The translations under genes and the position numbers were made by a program. Below the pieces are notes generated by a model. It worked only from the letters and a program-made list of their open reading frames with translations, searched no databases and was not told the DNA's origin. Of a DNA stretch of 64,000 nt, positions 26,436 to 36,869 are shown piece after piece; the stretch's first letter is position 1; each line of letters begins with the position of its first letter. The DNA lies in the NCBI GenBank assembly GCA_902589725.1, contig CACITU010000004.1, forward strand, positions 1-64,000. The letters are read 5' to 3'. Origin of the DNA: an uncultured Pelagibacteraceae bacterium (GTDB taxonomy: Bacteria > Pseudomonadota > Alphaproteobacteria > Pelagibacterales > Pelagibacteraceae).

Positions 26436-27583
26436 AGATAAATAGAAGAGATTTTTTAAAAACCACAGCATTGACGTCAATGTATTTTGCAGGATTTGGA
26501 GTTCCTACTTTTGCAAACACTGGACCAAAGAAAAATTTAGTTGTTGTTATGCTCAGGGGAGGCATGGATGGATTATGTGCGGTCCCAATTAAAAACGATA
26601 AAAATTTTGAAAAACTAAGGAGTAAAATTAATCTTGATAAAACTCTTCAACTAACTGGAGACTTTGATTTACACCCAGTGCTTAAAAAATTTAAAAGTTT
26701 ATGGGATCAAAACCAAGCAGCTATTGTCCATGCAACAAATATTCCATATACAGGAAGATCTCATTTTGATGGACAAAATTTAATGGAGTCTGGTGGTAAG
26801 ATTCCATATCAGGTAAAAACAGGTTGGTTGGGAAGAGGTATGAAAACAGCTGGCCTAACTGGAAAAGGATTAGCTTTAGCTTTACCAATGCCTTTATTAA
26901 TTAGAGGTGTGCCTATGAATAATAATTATTTTCCAGTAGGCGATAGATTACCAAGTAATGATACACTAAATCTTATAGATCAAGTTTATAAAGAGCATGA
27001 TGAAAAATTATTAGGAGAAAATCTTAAGATTATCATGACTAGAGAACTTAGAAATACAGCAAGTGATAACAGTTGGGTACTTGCAAGTAACGCGGGGCAA
27101 GAACTTTCAAAACTAAATGGGCCTAGAGTGGCTGTTTTTGAAGTAGATGGTTTTGATACCCATGCGGCACAGGGAGCAACTAATGGAGCTCATGCAGATT
27201 GTCTTAATGATTATGATAAAATTTTAAAAGGTCTAAATCAATCAATGTCTAAAGAAGCATTTGATAATACTTTAATTGTAACACTTACTGAGTTTGGGAG
27301 AACAATAAAGCAAAATAGTAGCAATGGAACTGAACATGGCTATGGATCTGCTATTTTCTTAGCAGGAGGCTTAGTTAAAAAAGCACAAGTGCATACAGAT
27401 TGGCCTGGATTAAAGAAAAAAGAATTATTTGAAGGACGAGATTTAAACTCGACCATAGACTCAAGGTCTGTTTATGCCTCTGCAATGTCTAAAGTCTTTG
27501 ATGTAGATTTCAAAAAAATCACTAAAGAAGTTTTTTGGGGAGAAAATTTACCAAATTTATCAGATAAGCTTTTTAAAACTTGA
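26432..27583 (+). CDS. DUF1501 family protein, Tat-exported
   Basis: The N-terminus carries a twin-arginine signal (NRRDFLKTTALTSMYFAGFG, cleavage near TFANTG). The remaining 355 residues have the alkaline-phosphatase-like layout of DUF1501: VVVMLRGGMDGLCAVP, HATNIPYTGRSHFDGQNLME, VAVFEVDGFDTHAAQG and TLTEFGRTIKQNSSNGTEHG, with His, Asp and Thr/Ser residues in the positions of a metal site. The start overlaps the DUF1800 stop by 4 bases. Exported folded, probably with a metal cofactor. Function unknown; a phosphatase or sulfatase-like activity is a guess from the fold. Confidence 0.85.
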   Translation: MKINRRDFLKTTALTSMYFAGFGVPTFANTGPKKNLVVVMLRGGMDGLCAVPIKNDKNFEKLRSKINLDKTLQLTGDFDLHPVLKKFKSLWDQNQAAIVHATNIPYTGRSHFDGQNLMESGGKIPYQVKTGWLGRGMKTAGLTGKGLALALPMPLLIRGVPMNNNYFPVGDRLPSNDTLNLIDQVYKEHDEKLLGENLKIIMTRELRNTASDNSWVLASNAGQELSKLNGPRVAVFEVDGFDTHAAQGATNGAHADCLNDYDKILKGLNQSMSKEAFDNTLIVTLTEFGRTIKQNSSNGTEHGYGSAIFLAGGLVKKAQVHTDWPGLKKKELFEGRDLNSTIDSRSVYASAMSKVFDVDFKKITKEVFWGENLPNLSDKLFKT

Positions 27584-28593
27584 TGAAAAAATTATTAATT
27601 TTTTTAAAAAAAAATCAATTAATCTTTATAATTTTATTAACGATCAGTTTCGTACTACCTTCTAATGCTAAAGATTTATATAAGAAAAATTTAAATATAA
27701 AAAAAAATGATACCACTCTTCAAGGTTGGAAAGCGTGGCGAGTGACCGGAAAAAAACAATTAAAAAAATATGAGAAAAAAAATCAGATAAAACTTTTTTC
27801 TGTTGTAAATAACCCTACTCGTTTAGGAGACACAGCATTTTTTATTCAAGCACCTGGAGATGAATGCTTCCAAAGAAAAGAAGACTGTGAACGTAATTCG
27901 GGTACTTATAAAAGAGTAGAAGCTAAGCAAACAGATGCTGGTGGAATATTGGGTGAGGTTTGGGTAACATATAGTTTTAATGCTCCTGAAGGGTCACAAT
28001 GGCAAAAATATGATCCTCACATTTTACAATTTCATAGTGGTGTTTCTGAATTCCCACCTTTGTTTCTATTAGGCATTAGTTCCAAATATGGTTTAAAATT
28101 AAGAGTTGAACCTTTGAAAGGATTAGTCAATTGCGATGGCACCATAGACGAAAGACAAGTTGATGAAGATGCTAATTATTGTGCTAGGGAATTAAATACT
28201 TACTCTCTCATACCAATATCACGATTAAAGAATAATGTATGGTATGATTTATTATTTAATATTAACTTTGATAGTGATCCGAATATAGGTTTTTTTAAAG
28301 TTTGGTTAAATGGTGATTTAATTATAGATGAAAAAGGACAAACTCTTTGGAAGGATAAACCAGTAGAAGAAATGGAGTTTAATCATGCTAATTTTAATTT
28401 TGGCCTTTATGCTGAATTTATAAAAAATTATTCGCAATCAATTTATGCTGATGAGATTCGTAAAGCCAGATCATGTGAAGATTTAAAATTAAATGACCTT
28501 GGTTACAAATGTGATGATTTGATAAATCAGAATGGAAACATGTTACCAATAGAAACTGAAGACATCGTAACAGGAGAATTCAAATACAACTAA
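27580..28593 (+). CDS. Secreted polysaccharide-lyase-like protein (heparin lyase I-like fold)
   Basis: A 337-residue protein with a Sec signal peptide (LIFIILLTISFVLPSNAK, cleavage after about residue 30). The middle has LGEVWVTYSFNAPEGSQWQK, DPHILQFHSGVS, WYDLLFNINFDSDP, FKVWLNGDLII and NFNFGLYAEF with a closing IYADEIRKARSCEDL, a pattern reminiscent of the Polysacc_lyase family that includes heparin lyase I. Three pairs of cysteines suggest periplasmic or extracellular disulfides. It overlaps the DUF1501 stop by 4 bases. Similarity is by impression, so lyase activity is unproven; a lectin-like jelly-roll is the alternative. Confidence 0.5.
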   Translation: MMKKLLIFLKKNQLIFIILLTISFVLPSNAKDLYKKNLNIKKNDTTLQGWKAWRVTGKKQLKKYEKKNQIKLFSVVNNPTRLGDTAFFIQAPGDECFQRKEDCERNSGTYKRVEAKQTDAGGILGEVWVTYSFNAPEGSQWQKYDPHILQFHSGVSEFPPLFLLGISSKYGLKLRVEPLKGLVNCDGTIDERQVDEDANYCARELNTYSLIPISRLKNNVWYDLLFNINFDSDPNIGFFKVWLNGDLIIDEKGQTLWKDKPVEEMEFNHANFNFGLYAEFIKNYSQSIYADEIRKARSCEDLKLNDLGYKCDDLINQNGNMLPIETEDIVTGEFKYN

Positions 28594-28612
28594 AATTAAT
28601 GAAAAAAAATCA

Positions 28613-30445
28613 ATGAAAAAAATATTTATTATTTGTTTTTTAATAGGATTTGCAAATAATTTATTTGCTAAAGATAAACCTCAAGCTGGAATATTTATTG
28701 AAAACTATGATGGCATGACTGTTTTTGGACAGTCTAGACCTGGGATAACAAAGCAAAGATATTATTTTGGTCATAGATGGAGCTATCATGACTTTAATAA
28801 TGATGGAGTAAAAGATTTTTTATATTCAGGGACAATGCGTCCAATTAATATTAACACAAGTGGTAAAACAACAGCAGGTGCATGTGGTGGAAAGAAATGT
28901 GAAGGGGACATGCCAGGACCGACACTTTATTTAGGTCAAAAAGACGGCTCTTTTATTGATAACTCAAAACTTATAATTGATGACAGAAATCCTTCTGGTC
29001 AGAGTTTATCTCGTCAGCAACTGATAGCTGATTTTAACAATGATGGAATATTAGATTTTTATTTAGTTGATCATGGAATTGGTGGTGGAAATTATGATGG
29101 TTTTAGAGATAGTTATTTTTTAAGTAAAAAAAATGGAACTTGGTTAGAAAGTTCATCCACTCATTTATCAAAAAAAGATTTTAAAATTTTTGATCATGGT
29201 GGTGCAGTTGGTGATATCGATAATGATGGAGATATAGATATTGTTTTAACAGATTTAGAAAGAGTTTTGCAGTGTTTGTATAATGATGGCACTGGTAAAA
29301 TGAAGATAAAAAAATGTGGATCTATCAATGCATTTGGAATTGAACTTGGTGATTTTGATAATGATGGAGATCTTGATATTGTTCATGGTGGGCATGAATA
29401 TGAGGGTACAGAAACAGGAATAGCGCTGAACAATGGTAAAGGTAAATTTAAAAAGAAAATTAAACTACCTTTTCCTGATGGAAATTGGGGAACAATACCA
29501 GAAGTTTCGTTTTGGGATCTAGATAATGATAGTGATTTAGATATTGTAGTTTCTAGAGCAGGAGAACTCTATGTTGGTACTGGGATTCAGGTTATTGAAA
29601 ATTTAGGAAACAATAAATTTAATTCTAATTTTTATATTTTAGTAGACCCACCAAAAGATTATATTCCAAAACATGAAGGAAATGAATGGAACAGTTATGT
29701 TGATCAAATAAGATTTTCAGATCTAGATAATGATAATTTAACAGACATAGTTTTAATACGTCCAGGTAGCCTTAAACTACGAGCGGGATCAATATTAAAA
29801 AATGAAGGTGGAATGAATTTTAAACATATCAAATATAAAGAGACAGGTAATCCGATCAAAATCGTTGATGATAAAATGTATAAAGACGATCCAAGCACTT
29901 TTTTTGAAAATTTCGAGATTGCTCGTGGAGCATCTAAATCAACTGAGTCTTCTAAAAAATTTAAAAAATTTCTTAATAATAAAAAACTAAAAGTTTTTGA
30001 TTTAAATGGATTTGAAAATATCGACAGACCAATATTACTTAAAAGATCAGGCGCATCTTTAATAGCTTATAAATATATTAAGCATGGAAAAGATTGGATT
30101 GATTATGATATTTTTGTTGAATGGGACGGGGTTAAATTTCCAATAAGTATGTGTTTAGAATATTACCCTAAATTTAATTTTCCTGCAAATAGAGCCAGTT
30201 TAGTTGATAGATTTAAATTTGCAGGTTTAGATGAAACTTCAATTCCTAGCTTTTCAGAATGCAGGGGAAAAAGAGGATATATTGCTGGTTGGGATATTAC
30301 TGAACCCACCATTATAGAAATAGGTATAGATACCTTGCTAAAAGATTTAAATTTTGAAGTAAGGCCGATTTTAGCAAATATTCCTCAGTTAAGTGACGAT
30401 CAAAAGAGAATATTATTAACTAATCTTGATAAAAATATTAATTAG
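28613..30445 (+). CDS. Secreted FG-GAP/VCBS repeat protein
   Basis: A 610-residue secreted protein with signal peptide IFIICFLIGFANNLFAKD. At least six calcium-loop units are visible: DFNNDGVKDF, DFNNDGILDF, DIDNDGDIDI, DFDNDGDLDI, DLDNDSDLDI and DLDNDNLTDI, as in FG-GAP beta-propellers that bind calcium. A non-repeat C-terminal region follows, with Cys residues. The ATG is overlapped by a five-codon ORF starting at 28599, ending TGA in the start codon. It is the last gene of the six-gene run; function may be adhesion, sensing or a scaffold for the neighbouring lyase-like protein. Not assignable more closely. Confidence 0.85.
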   Translation: MKKIFIICFLIGFANNLFAKDKPQAGIFIENYDGMTVFGQSRPGITKQRYYFGHRWSYHDFNNDGVKDFLYSGTMRPININTSGKTTAGACGGKKCEGDMPGPTLYLGQKDGSFIDNSKLIIDDRNPSGQSLSRQQLIADFNNDGILDFYLVDHGIGGGNYDGFRDSYFLSKKNGTWLESSSTHLSKKDFKIFDHGGAVGDIDNDGDIDIVLTDLERVLQCLYNDGTGKMKIKKCGSINAFGIELGDFDNDGDLDIVHGGHEYEGTETGIALNNGKGKFKKKIKLPFPDGNWGTIPEVSFWDLDNDSDLDIVVSRAGELYVGTGIQVIENLGNNKFNSNFYILVDPPKDYIPKHEGNEWNSYVDQIRFSDLDNDNLTDIVLIRPGSLKLRAGSILKNEGGMNFKHIKYKETGNPIKIVDDKMYKDDPSTFFENFEIARGASKSTESSKKFKKFLNNKKLKVFDLNGFENIDRPILLKRSGASLIAYKYIKHGKDWIDYDIFVEWDGVKFPISMCLEYYPKFNFPANRASLVDRFKFAGLDETSIPSFSECRGKRGYIAGWDITEPTIIEIGIDTLLKDLNFEVRPILANIPQLSDDQKRILLTNLDKNIN

Positions 30446-30663
30446 CAACAACCGCAGCTTTTTTTAGCAGCTTTTGGTTGATTGTCAGTTTTTGCTGCTT
30501 CTAAACCTTTTTGTTGTTCTTCAAGAACTTTTTGTTTCTTGGAGATTTTGTCTTCAAAGTAATCATAAAGAGAGGCAAAACCTAATTTAGTGGCTTTTTT
30601 TTCCTCGTAATTCCTTCGACCTTTAAGGTTTTCTATTATTTTGACTATTTCTTGGTTTTGCAT
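30442..30663 (-). CDS. Small protein with a C-terminal Cys-Gly-Cys-Cys tail
   Basis: A 73-residue basic/acidic helical protein (IVKIIENLKGRRNYEEKK, FASLYDYFEDKISKKQKVLE) ending in AAKKSCGCC. Three cysteines in five residues suggest metal or thiol chemistry. Its end overlaps the convergent FG-GAP gene by 4 bases. It lies divergently upstream of the urease operon, 86 bases from ureD, which makes a link to nickel handling possible but unsupported. Family not recognised. Confidence 0.65.
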   Translation of the reverse strand: MQNQEIVKIIENLKGRRNYEEKKATKLGFASLYDYFEDKISKKQKVLEEQQKGLEAAKTDNQPKAAKKSCGCC

Positions 30664-30749
30664 GATCTCTTTTTATTAAAAAAGCTAAATAATTCAAGCT
30701 CAAATAATTGACAAATAATAAAAAGGTTTTTTTGTGCTAGGATAAAGAA

Positions 30750-31559
30750 ATGAATATAAGGCAAAAAAAACTGGAAAAATCTAAAGGCAGATTAGAAATA
30801 AAAATAAAAGATCAAAATATACAAAAACTTTATCAACAAGGATCTTCAAAAGCTTTGATGCCAGATTTTCATGAAAATCTAAAACAATTAATGCTTATTA
30901 ATACTGCTGGTGGAATTACTAGTGGGGATGAATATGACTTCAAATTTGAAATTGATAGTTCAAATCTTTGTATTTCAACTCAAGCAGCAGAAAAAATTTA
31001 TAGTGGTTTTGGTAATCCTGCCAATTTAGAAATTAATTTAAATTTGTTAAACAATTCAAATTTATTTTGGCTACCTAAAGAGTTAATTTTATTTAATAAT
31101 TGTAATTTAAAAAGGAAAATTAATTTTAATTTATCAAAAGACTCAAATTTACTTCTTTGTGAAAATATTATTTTTGGACGAACATCTATGAAGGAGAAGT
31201 TTGAAAAGGGATTTTTTTCAGATTTTTGGAATATTAATGTTGACAAAAAATTAATTCATACTGAAGCAATAAATACAGGTTTATTTGAAAAAAAATATTT
31301 GAATAGTTTTTCTACATTAAATAATAATTCTGCAGTTGCGACAATTATTATTGTAGGAAATAAGTTTTTGAATAACTTTAATAATTTATCTGAAACTTTA
31401 ACTAATAATGAAAATACAACTTCAAATTATTCTCAATGGGATAATAAATTGATCGTAAGACTTTTATCTAAAGATAGTTACAATCTTAAATTTGCAATTG
31501 ATAAAATTTTGTCATACTTTTTTGAAGGTTCAAAAATACCAAAAATATGGAATATATAA
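30750..31559 (+). CDS. ureD: Urease accessory protein UreD
   Basis: UreD is part of the complex that inserts nickel in urease. The family marks are LMLINTAGGITSGDEYDFKFEI near residue 45, TQAAEKIYSG, NCNLKRKINFNL and LLCENIIFGRTSM. At 269 residues the length is normal. The stop is directly followed by the ureA start. Upstream 86 bases contain a TTGACA at 30708-30713 that could be a -35 element, but no well-spaced -10 was found. Confidence 0.92.
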   Translation: MNIRQKKLEKSKGRLEIKIKDQNIQKLYQQGSSKALMPDFHENLKQLMLINTAGGITSGDEYDFKFEIDSSNLCISTQAAEKIYSGFGNPANLEINLNLLNNSNLFWLPKELILFNNCNLKRKINFNLSKDSNLLLCENIIFGRTSMKEKFEKGFFSDFWNINVDKKLIHTEAINTGLFEKKYLNSFSTLNNNSAVATIIIVGNKFLNNFNNLSETLTNNENTTSNYSQWDNKLIVRLLSKDSYNLKFAIDKILSYFFEGSKIPKIWNI

Positions 31560-31862
31560 ATGAAACTGACTCCTAGAGAAAAAGATAAACTTTTAATAAG
31601 TCTTGCAGCGATTGTAGCTAAAAATAGATTATCAAAAGGTATAAAATTAAATTATCCAGAAGCTATAGCTTTAATAACAGATTTTGTAGTTGAGGGAGCT
31701 AGAGAAGGCAAAAGTGTTGCAGAATTGATGGAGGCAGGAGCTCATGTTATTAAAAAAAAGGATTGTATGGAAGGTATTCCAGATATGGTTAAGGAAGTTC
31801 AAGTAGAAGCTACTTTTCCTGATGGAACTAAATTGGTAACAGTCCATAAACCTATAAGGTGA
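31560..31862 (+). CDS. ureA: Urease gamma subunit UreA
   Basis: The 100-residue small structural subunit of urease. [40 protein letters not shown] and [20 protein letters not shown] are textbook. It follows ureD without a gap and ureB comes after 7 bases. Urease splits urea to ammonia and carbamate in the cytoplasm with a two-nickel centre in UreC. Confidence 0.97.
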   Translation: MKLTPREKDKLLISLAAIVAKNRLSKGIKLNYPEAIALITDFVVEGAREGKSVAELMEAGAHVIKKKDCMEGIPDMVKEVQVEATFPDGTKLVTVHKPIR

Positions 31863-31869
31863 AAATATT

Positions 31870-32175
31870 ATGAAGCCAGGAGAAGTAATTACAAAAAACG
31901 AGGAAATAGATCTAAATAAAGACTTCAAAGTTACTAAGATAAAAATTTCTAATTCTGGAGATAGACCTGTACAAGTTGGAAGCCACTATCATTTTTTTGA
32001 AACAAATGAGCATTTAGTTTTTGATAGACAGTTAGCTTATGGAAAAAGATTAAACATCCCTTCAGGAACTGCTGTAAGATTTGAGCCAGGTCAATCTAAA
32101 GATGTTGAGCTTATAGAAATAAATGGATCAAAAAAAATATACGGGTTCAATAAGAAAGTTATGGGTAGTCTATAA
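31870..32175 (+). CDS. ureB: Urease beta subunit UreB
   Basis: A 101-residue subunit with [55 protein letters not shown] and [22 protein letters not shown]. The last base of its stop codon is the first base of the ureC start (TAATG). Complete and normal in length. Confidence 0.97.
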   Translation: MKPGEVITKNEEIDLNKDFKVTKIKISNSGDRPVQVGSHYHFFETNEHLVFDRQLAYGKRLNIPSGTAVRFEPGQSKDVELIEINGSKKIYGFNKKVMGSL

Positions 32176-33881
32176 TGGTTAAAATTTCTAGAGCAGCTTA
32201 TGCAGATATGTATGGGCCTACTACAGGAGACAAAGTAAGGCTCGCAGATACCGACTTATTTATTGAGGTAGAAAACGATCTAACCACTTATGGTGAAGAA
32301 GTTAAGTTTGGTGGTGGAAAAGTAATAAGGGATGGGATGGGCCAATCTCAAACTAGTAGAGAAAAAGGAGCTGCTGATACTGTTATTACTAATGCTTTAG
32401 TAGTTGATATAAATGGAATTTATAAGGCTGATGTTGGTTTAAAAGATGGAAAAATATTTGAAATTGGTAAAGCTGGCAATCCAGATACTCAATCTAAAGT
32501 AAATATTATTATTGGTCCGGGAACAGAGGTAATTGCTGGTGAAGGAAAAATTTTAACAGCTGGAGGTTTTGACAGTCATATTCATTATATATGCCCTCAA
32601 CAAATAGATGACGCTTTACACTCAGGTATTACAACTATGCTTGGAGGAGGAACTGGACCTGCTCATGGAACCCTTGCTACAACGTGTACACCTGGACCAT
32701 GGCATATACAAAGAATGATTCAATCTGCTGATGGTTTTTCTATGAATTTAGCTTTTGCTGGAAAAGGAAATTCTTCATTGCCAGATGGTCTTGAGGAACA
32801 AATTCTGGCTGGCGCCTCAGCTTTAAAATTACATGAGGATTGGGGAACCACTCCTGGAGCAATTGATAATTGTTTAAATATTGCTAATAAATATGATGTA
32901 CAGGTTATGATCCATACAGACACTTTAAATGAAAGTGGGTTTGTAGAAAATACTATCAAAGCAATTAACAAAAGAACTATTCATGCTTTTCATACAGAGG
33001 GTGCTGGTGGTGGACACGCACCAGATATAATTAAAGTTTGTGGAGAAGAGTATGTTATTCCCTCTTCAACTAATCCAACCAGACCATATACAGTCAATAC
33101 TATAGAGGAGCATTTGGATATGCTAATGGTTTGTCATCATCTCGATAAATCTATTCCAGAGGATGTTGCATTTGCTGAAAGTAGAATAAGAAGAGAAACA
33201 ATCGCAGCAGAAGATATTCTCCATGATATGGGTGCATTTTCAATTATCGCTTCTGATAGTCAGGCTATGGGTAGAGTTGGAGAAGTTATTATTAGAACTT
33301 GGCAAACTGCACATAAAATGAAAGTTCAAAGAGGAAGTTTACCAGAGGAAAAAGGAGACAATGATAACTTTAGAGTTAAAAGATATTTAGCAAAGTACAC
33401 AATTAATCCAGCAATTGCTCATGGGATTTCAAAACATATTGGTAGTATTGAAAAAAATAAACGTGCAGATTTAGTTCTGTGGGACCCAGCATTTTTTGGA
33501 GCAAAGCCAGAGATGATTTTAATAGGTGGAAGTATAGCTTGTGCGCAAATGGGAGACCCAAATGCATCAATTCCAACTCCACAGCCTGTATACACTAGAC
33601 CAATGTTTTCATCTTTTGGAACTTCTTTAGAGAAATCTTCAGTAATTTTCACAAGTAAATTGGCTCTTGAAAAGAATTCTTTAAAAGATGCAAGTGTTAG
33701 AAAAGACTTATTGCCTGTAGAAAACACAAGAGCCATTTCTAAAAAAGATATGATTTTAAACAACAAGTGTCCAAAAATTGAGGTAAATCCTGAGACATAC
33801 GAGGTAAAAGCCGACGGTGAGATAATTACCTGTGAACCAGCTAAAGAACTCCCTTTGGCACAAAGATATTTTATGTTTTAG
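32175..33881 (+). CDS. ureC: Urease alpha (catalytic) subunit UreC
   Basis: The 568-residue catalytic subunit is full length. Nickel ligands and active-site residues are visible: H135 and H137 in SHIHY, carbamylated K218 in [14 protein letters not shown]247 in MIHTDT, H273 in [12 protein letters not shown] and D361 in [14 protein letters not shown], with the flap His in MVCHHLD. So the enzyme should be active if nickel is delivered. The start overlaps ureB by one base; ureE follows after 3 bases. Confidence 0.98.
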   Translation: MVKISRAAYADMYGPTTGDKVRLADTDLFIEVENDLTTYGEEVKFGGGKVIRDGMGQSQTSREKGAADTVITNALVVDINGIYKADVGLKDGKIFEIGKAGNPDTQSKVNIIIGPGTEVIAGEGKILTAGGFDSHIHYICPQQIDDALHSGITTMLGGGTGPAHGTLATTCTPGPWHIQRMIQSADGFSMNLAFAGKGNSSLPDGLEEQILAGASALKLHEDWGTTPGAIDNCLNIANKYDVQVMIHTDTLNESGFVENTIKAINKRTIHAFHTEGAGGGHAPDIIKVCGEEYVIPSSTNPTRPYTVNTIEEHLDMLMVCHHLDKSIPEDVAFAESRIRRETIAAEDILHDMGAFSIIASDSQAMGRVGEVIIRTWQTAHKMKVQRGSLPEEKGDNDNFRVKRYLAKYTINPAIAHGISKHIGSIEKNKRADLVLWDPAFFGAKPEMILIGGSIACAQMGDPNASIPTPQPVYTRPMFSSFGTSLEKSSVIFTSKLALEKNSLKDASVRKDLLPVENTRAISKKDMILNNKCPKIEVNPETYEVKADGEIITCEPAKELPLAQRYFMF

Positions 33882-33884
33882 CTT

Positions 33885-34328
33885 ATGGATAATTGTTTTT
33901 TAATAGTTAATAAAATTGCCAAAAATAAAGCAAAAGATCACATATCTTTATCTTATGATGAGCGATTTTTAAGAAGAAAAAAACTTGTTTCAGATAACGG
34001 TTTTGAATTTTTAGTCAATTTACCAGAAACAAAATCATTATCAGAAAATCAAGCCTTTAGGCTTCAAAGTGGAAATTTGATTTTAATCAAAAACAAAAAA
34101 GAAAATTTATTAGAAATAAAAGGAAAAAATTTAATGCAATTAATTTGGCATATTGGAAATAGGCATATGCCATGCCAAATAGAAAAAGATAAAATTTTTA
34201 TTCAGTATGATGAAGTAATAAAAAAAATGATACTTAAATTAGGGGGAAAGGTTAAGAAAGTTTCAAGGCCTTTTAAACCAGAGGGAGGAGCATATGGAAT
34301 TGGTAGAACCCATAGCCATAAACACTAA
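33885..34328 (+). CDS. ureE: Urease accessory protein UreE (nickel carrier)
   Basis: A 147-residue nickel metallochaperone. The metal-binding core WHIGNRHMPCQIE is near residue 90, and the C-terminus ends with a short His cluster (THSHKH). The end overlaps ureF by 35 bases. A long His-rich tail as in Klebsiella is absent. Confidence 0.93.
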   Translation: MDNCFLIVNKIAKNKAKDHISLSYDERFLRRKKLVSDNGFEFLVNLPETKSLSENQAFRLQSGNLILIKNKKENLLEIKGKNLMQLIWHIGNRHMPCQIEKDKIFIQYDEVIKKMILKLGGKVKKVSRPFKPEGGAYGIGRTHSHKH

Positions 34329-34974
34329 ATTAAAAAATAAAAAAGATTTAAAAGAGTCATTACAAATTCTTCAAACTTGGTTTTCACCATCATTTCCTGT
34401 TGGAAGTTTTTCATATTCTCATGGTTTAGAGGCTATGATTAATGATAATTTAATTAAATCAAAAGAAGATATATTGAATTATTTAAAATGTATTCTAAAA
34501 CTTGGCACTGGTAAAAATGATATAATTTTAATGAAATACACTTATCAAGGAGAAGAGTTAAATGAATTAGCTTTATCTCTTTGTCCATCCAAAGAAAGAA
34601 AAATTGAGTCTATTGAAATGGGTAATGCTTTTAGAAAAGTTTTAGCTGATAGTTGGGATTTTAATATTGAAGAAAATACTGCATATCCAATTGCAGTTGC
34701 TAAAGCAGCTAAACATTTTAATATACCGCTTAACTTAACATCAGTATCTTATCTACAATCCTTTGTATCAAATCTCATAAATGTTTGTATTAAACATATA
34801 CCAATTGGACAAAAAGTTGGACAAGACTGTGTAATACAGACTTATGAATTAATAAGAGAATTAGAAAAAGAAAGTGAAAATTTTACTTTAGGAGACCTAG
34901 GTGGAATTTGTTTTAATAGCGATATCTATAGTATCAGACATGAAAATTTGAAAACAAGAATTTATAAAACATGA
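34294..34974 (+). CDS. ureF: Urease accessory protein UreF
   Basis: The 226-residue accessory protein that acts with UreD and UreG. Family motifs are [52 protein letters not shown] and GQKVGQDCV. The ATG at 34294 lies inside ureE and gives a 35-base overlap; no later ATG, GTG or TTG precedes the conserved region, so this start is likely. UreG follows with a 4-base overlap. Confidence 0.93.
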   Translation: MELVEPIAINTKLKNKKDLKESLQILQTWFSPSFPVGSFSYSHGLEAMINDNLIKSKEDILNYLKCILKLGTGKNDIILMKYTYQGEELNELALSLCPSKERKIESIEMGNAFRKVLADSWDFNIEENTAYPIAVAKAAKHFNIPLNLTSVSYLQSFVSNLINVCIKHIPIGQKVGQDCVIQTYELIRELEKESENFTLGDLGGICFNSDIYSIRHENLKTRIYKT

Positions 34975-35582
34975 AAAATATAAATGGACCATTAAAAGTT
35001 GGAATTGGTGGACCCGTTGGTGCAGGGAAGACAAGTTTAACAGCTGAATTGTGTAAATTTTTATCAAAGAAAATTTCTATGGCTGTAATATCAAACGATA
35101 TTTATACAAAAGAGGATGCAGAATTTTTAATGAAAGCTCAAGCTCTACCTCTTGAGAGAATTAAAGGAGTTGAGACAGGTGGTTGCCCACATACTGCAAT
35201 TCGTGAGGATGCTTCAATTAATATGCTTGCTGTGGAAAATATGAAAAAAAAATTTCCTGATCTTGATTTGATTTTAATCGAGTCTGGTGGAGATAATTTA
35301 GCAGCAACTTTTAGTCCAGAACTAGTCGATTTATCCATTTATGTTATTGATGTTGGAATGGGTGGAGATATTCCTAGAAAGGGAGGTCCTGCTATCCAAA
35401 AGTCAGACTTGTTAATTATTAATAAGACAGATTTAGCTCCTCATGTAGAAGTTAATCTTGAAACTATGAAAGAAGACGTAAAAAAGGCCCGAAATGGCTT
35501 ACCCTATGTTTTTTGCCAGATGAAAAAGCAAATTGGTGTTGAAGATGTTGCTAAATTCTTATTTTCATCAGGTGGATTATAG
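34971..35582 (+). CDS. ureG: Urease accessory GTPase UreG
   Basis: A SIMIBI GTPase that powers nickel insertion. The P-loop is [11 protein letters not shown] (residues 13-23); [49 protein letters not shown] and [12 protein letters not shown] complete the signature. The CPH nickel site is in place. The operon ends here, with 9 bases to the convergent umuC, without an obvious terminator. Confidence 0.97.
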   Translation: MKNINGPLKVGIGGPVGAGKTSLTAELCKFLSKKISMAVISNDIYTKEDAEFLMKAQALPLERIKGVETGGCPHTAIREDASINMLAVENMKKKFPDLDLILIESGGDNLAATFSPELVDLSIYVIDVGMGGDIPRKGGPAIQKSDLLIINKTDLAPHVEVNLETMKEDVKKARNGLPYVFCQMKKQIGVEDVAKFLFSSGGL

Positions 35583-35591
35583 AGTTTCTTA

Positions 35592-36869
35592 TTATGCTCT
35601 AATCGTTGGTAAACAATAGAAATCAGCCGTATCAATTTTAGAAGAATACTGTCTTCGCATATTCCACTTCTTATGAACCCCAGCACTTGCAACACTCAAG
35701 GTAGATCTTCCGTATCGATGATTAGTATTATCAATAGACCTCATTAAACTATTTATTTTTTCATCTTTCTCTGATGTAAATAAATTTGTTTTATCACTTG
35801 CATTAGATAACCCTGCCAACATGACACCTGCTTTTTGATAACGGTAACCATTTTTAAATATACTTTCTAAGATTGAAACAGCTGTCTTAACTGTTTCAAT
35901 ACTATTATTTGTTGCAATTGGAAAATCTACTGTCTTTGCATTTGAATAATATCCAAAGTTTCTTTGAAAAGGACTTGTTCTAACAAATACAGTAATTGCT
36001 TTTGCAACTAAAGATTCTGATCTAATCTTTTCAGATGCATTTAAACAATAGTTTGCAACTGCTTCTTTTAATTCTTGAAATGTTTCAATTCTTTTTCCAA
36101 ATGATCTTGAAACTACACAGCTCTTTCGTTTAGTTGTAGTTGTCTCTAACCCAATACAAGAAATTCCTCTAAGCTCCATTGCAGTTCTTGAACTTAAAAC
36201 ATTTGAAGATTTTTTGATCCAGGTATTAGACTTGTTCTTTAATTGTTTAGCGTTATAAATTCCATGTTTTTGATAAAACTTAGTTAGTTGTCTTCCAACA
36301 CCCCAGACATCATTAATTTCAACTTTTTCTAAAATAGGATCTAAGTTTTCTATTCCGATTAAACTTGTCACTCCTGATTGTTTTTTCTTTGCAATATGAT
36401 TTGCAACTTTACTTAATGTCTTTGTATTTGCTATCCCAATACTTGTTGGAATACCAGTCCATTGCAGAACTGTTTCTCTAATTTCTTTTCCAACTTTTTC
36501 TACTTCATTATCAGGAAAGTTTGATAAATCTAAAAATGCTTCATCAATTGAATAAACTTCTATTTCTGAATTAAATCTTTTAAGAGTTCGCATTACTCTT
36601 CTAGATAAATCTCCATATAAAGAATAGTTTGATGAAAAAACTTCAACTTTATTTTTGAGAATAATATCTTTTGCTTTAAAATAAGGTTCACCCATTTTAA
36701 TTCCCAAAGCTTTTGCTTCATTTGATCTTGAAATAATACAACCATCATTATTGGATAAAACCACAACAGGCTTTCTTCTTATTTTGGGTTTAAATAATCG
36801 CTCACATGAAACGTAAAAAGAATTACAATCAATTAATGCTATTTTTTTAGTACGTAGAATGGATGACAT
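35592..36869 (-). CDS. umuC: DNA polymerase V catalytic subunit UmuC
   Basis: A Y-family translesion polymerase. Metal-binding and fingers motifs are [34 protein letters not shown] and [12 protein letters not shown]; the HhH region and the little-finger domain follow. The length is about 425 residues, normal for UmuC. The frame extends to a TTG at 36878, but the ATG at 36869 ([14 protein letters not shown]) is preferred; the start overlaps umuD by 23 bases. The pair forms a damage-tolerance operon. The 3' end faces ureG. Confidence 0.95.
   Translation of the reverse strand: MSSILRTKKIALIDCNSFYVSCERLFKPKIRRKPVVVLSNNDGCIISRSNEAKALGIKMGEPYFKAKDIILKNKVEVFSSNYSLYGDLSRRVMRTLKRFNSEIEVYSIDEAFLDLSNFPDNEVEKVGKEIRETVLQWTGIPTSIGIANTKTLSKVANHIAKKKQSGVTSLIGIENLDPILEKVEINDVWGVGRQLTKFYQKHGIYNAKQLKNKSNTWIKKSSNVLSSRTAMELRGISCIGLETTTTKRKSCVVSRSFGKRIETFQELKEAVANYCLNASEKIRSESLVAKAITVFVRTSPFQRNFGYYSNAKTVDFPIATNNSIETVKTAVSILESIFKNGYRYQKAGVMLAGLSNASDKTNLFTSEKDEKINSLMRSIDNTNHRYGRSTLSVASAGVHKKWNMRRQYSSKIDTADFYCLPTIRA

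Noticed and set aside
28599-28616. Five-codon ORF (MKKNQ) overlapping the FG-GAP gene start.
   Set aside because: Very short and made of A-rich codons; may arise by chance, although it could couple translation.
30708-30743. TTGACA and TGCTAGGAT before ureD, considered as a promoter.
   Set aside because: Spacing of 24 bases is too long, and the start of transcription would fall at the ATG; not supported enough for a feature.
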